Shown: positions 63,856 through 64,000 of the stretch, in pieces | Layout: the number at the start of each line of letters is the position of its first letter | Numbering within the stretch: position 1 is the first letter of the stretch | NCBI RefSeq assembly: GCF_002246015.1 | Contig: NZ_NOLJ01000012.1 | Location: forward strand, 7,455 to 71,454 | DNA: 64,000 nucleotides | Reading direction: 5' to 3' | Source: Nostoc sp. 'Peltigera membranacea cyanobiont' 210A | Lineage (GTDB): Bacteria > Cyanobacteriota > Cyanobacteriia > Cyanobacteriales > Nostocaceae | The notes under the pieces: model-generated | Database searches by the model: none | What the model was told of the DNA's origin: nothing | Seen by the model: only the letters and a program-made list of their open reading frames with translations | Program-made: the position numbers and the translations under genes

Positions 63856-64000
63856 TTAGCTACCTTGATTAGGTGGTATTTGCTCAGGTGGCGTTTCCGC
63901 TGGGGGAGCGAGTACCGCATCCGGCGCAATTTCTTCTACGGGAATCGGTTGCTTCTCCTCAATTTCAAAATCTGGTTGCGCTGCTTCCACCAACTCAGGA
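63856..64000 (-). CDS. C-terminal end of a Pro/Glu-rich protein (partial)
   Basis: The minus strand is open from the window edge to a TAA at 63856: 47 residues, of low complexity and rich in Pro, Glu and Ala (for example EEIAPDAVLAPPAETPPEQI). It is the tail of a gene that begins beyond the window. The composition suits a periplasmic or wall-spanning linker. No domain visible in this part. Confidence 0.6.
   Translation of the reverse strand, partial: PELVEAAQPDFEIEEKQPIPVEEIAPDAVLAPPAETPPEQIPPNQGS

Noticed and set aside
1-64000. tRNA or rRNA genes
   Set aside because: No TTCGA-type T-loop with matching acceptor arms and no rRNA signature was found by eye; a covariance search (tRNAscan-SE, Rfam) would be decisive.

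Overview
The window is chromosomal DNA of a filamentous, probably heterocyst-forming cyanobacterium (Nostoc/Anabaena type). The signs are many HIP1 octamers (GCGATCGC), short heptameric tandem repeats between genes, dispersed palindromic repeats, and cyanobacterial genes such as petM, ycf39, an NblR-like regulator, a SigG-like ECF sigma factor with its anti-sigma factor, DevBCA-type exporters and ComFB. No rRNA, tRNA or CRISPR array was recognised. Coordinates and motifs were read by eye from the sequence; family names rest on remembered family signatures, not on a search.

Layout. 0-6.3 kb: class I fructose-bisphosphate aldolase, then a co-oriented minus-strand block of two P-loop (STAND/AAA-like) ATPases around a VapBC toxin-antitoxin pair; one ATPase carries a minisatellite-encoded [G-V-A-V]n membrane region. 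6.3-12 kb: repeats, then the SSADH and acetolactate-synthase-like pair that in cyanobacteria closes the TCA cycle through 2-oxoglutarate decarboxylase, then an FHA-GAF nucleotide cyclase. 12-14.3 kb: a DEAD-box RNA helicase divergent from a diverged IF-3 paralogue. 14.4-28.5 kb: a TetR regulator and two paralogous devBCA operons on the plus strand, bracketing a minus-strand accessory block (two paralogous proteins with NuiA-like motifs, an amber-interrupted PD-(D/E)XK nuclease gene, a MITE with perfect target-site duplication, and a 980-residue LRV-repeat protein).

28.5-47 kb is mostly housekeeping: LytM peptidase, ComFB, L,D-transpeptidase, sigma/anti-sigma pair, GGCT-like protein, leuS, a DUF433/DUF5615 toxin-antitoxin pair, a class V aminotransferase with a clear terminator, DUF2949, a DUF192 lipoprotein, an NblR-like regulator, nadK, ycf39, petM and pdxA. 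47-49.3 kb is a small decayed accessory patch (two small unknown genes, a second amber-interrupted gene, a small HxE...H oxygenase-like gene, a truncated plasmid-type Rep remnant). 49.4-64 kb: OmpR-family regulator, a catalytically dead rhodanese fused to LEA-like 11-mers, RNase D, two CAP-domain proteins, a methyltransferase, trpB, alaS, a metallochaperone and a diguanylate cyclase.

The most distinctive features are the repeat biology (a MITE with 9-bp duplication, heptamer repeats that supply stop codons and C-termini, a palindromic repeat that encodes the tail of PdxA), the minisatellite-built membrane ATPase, and the accessory block between the two devBCA operons.
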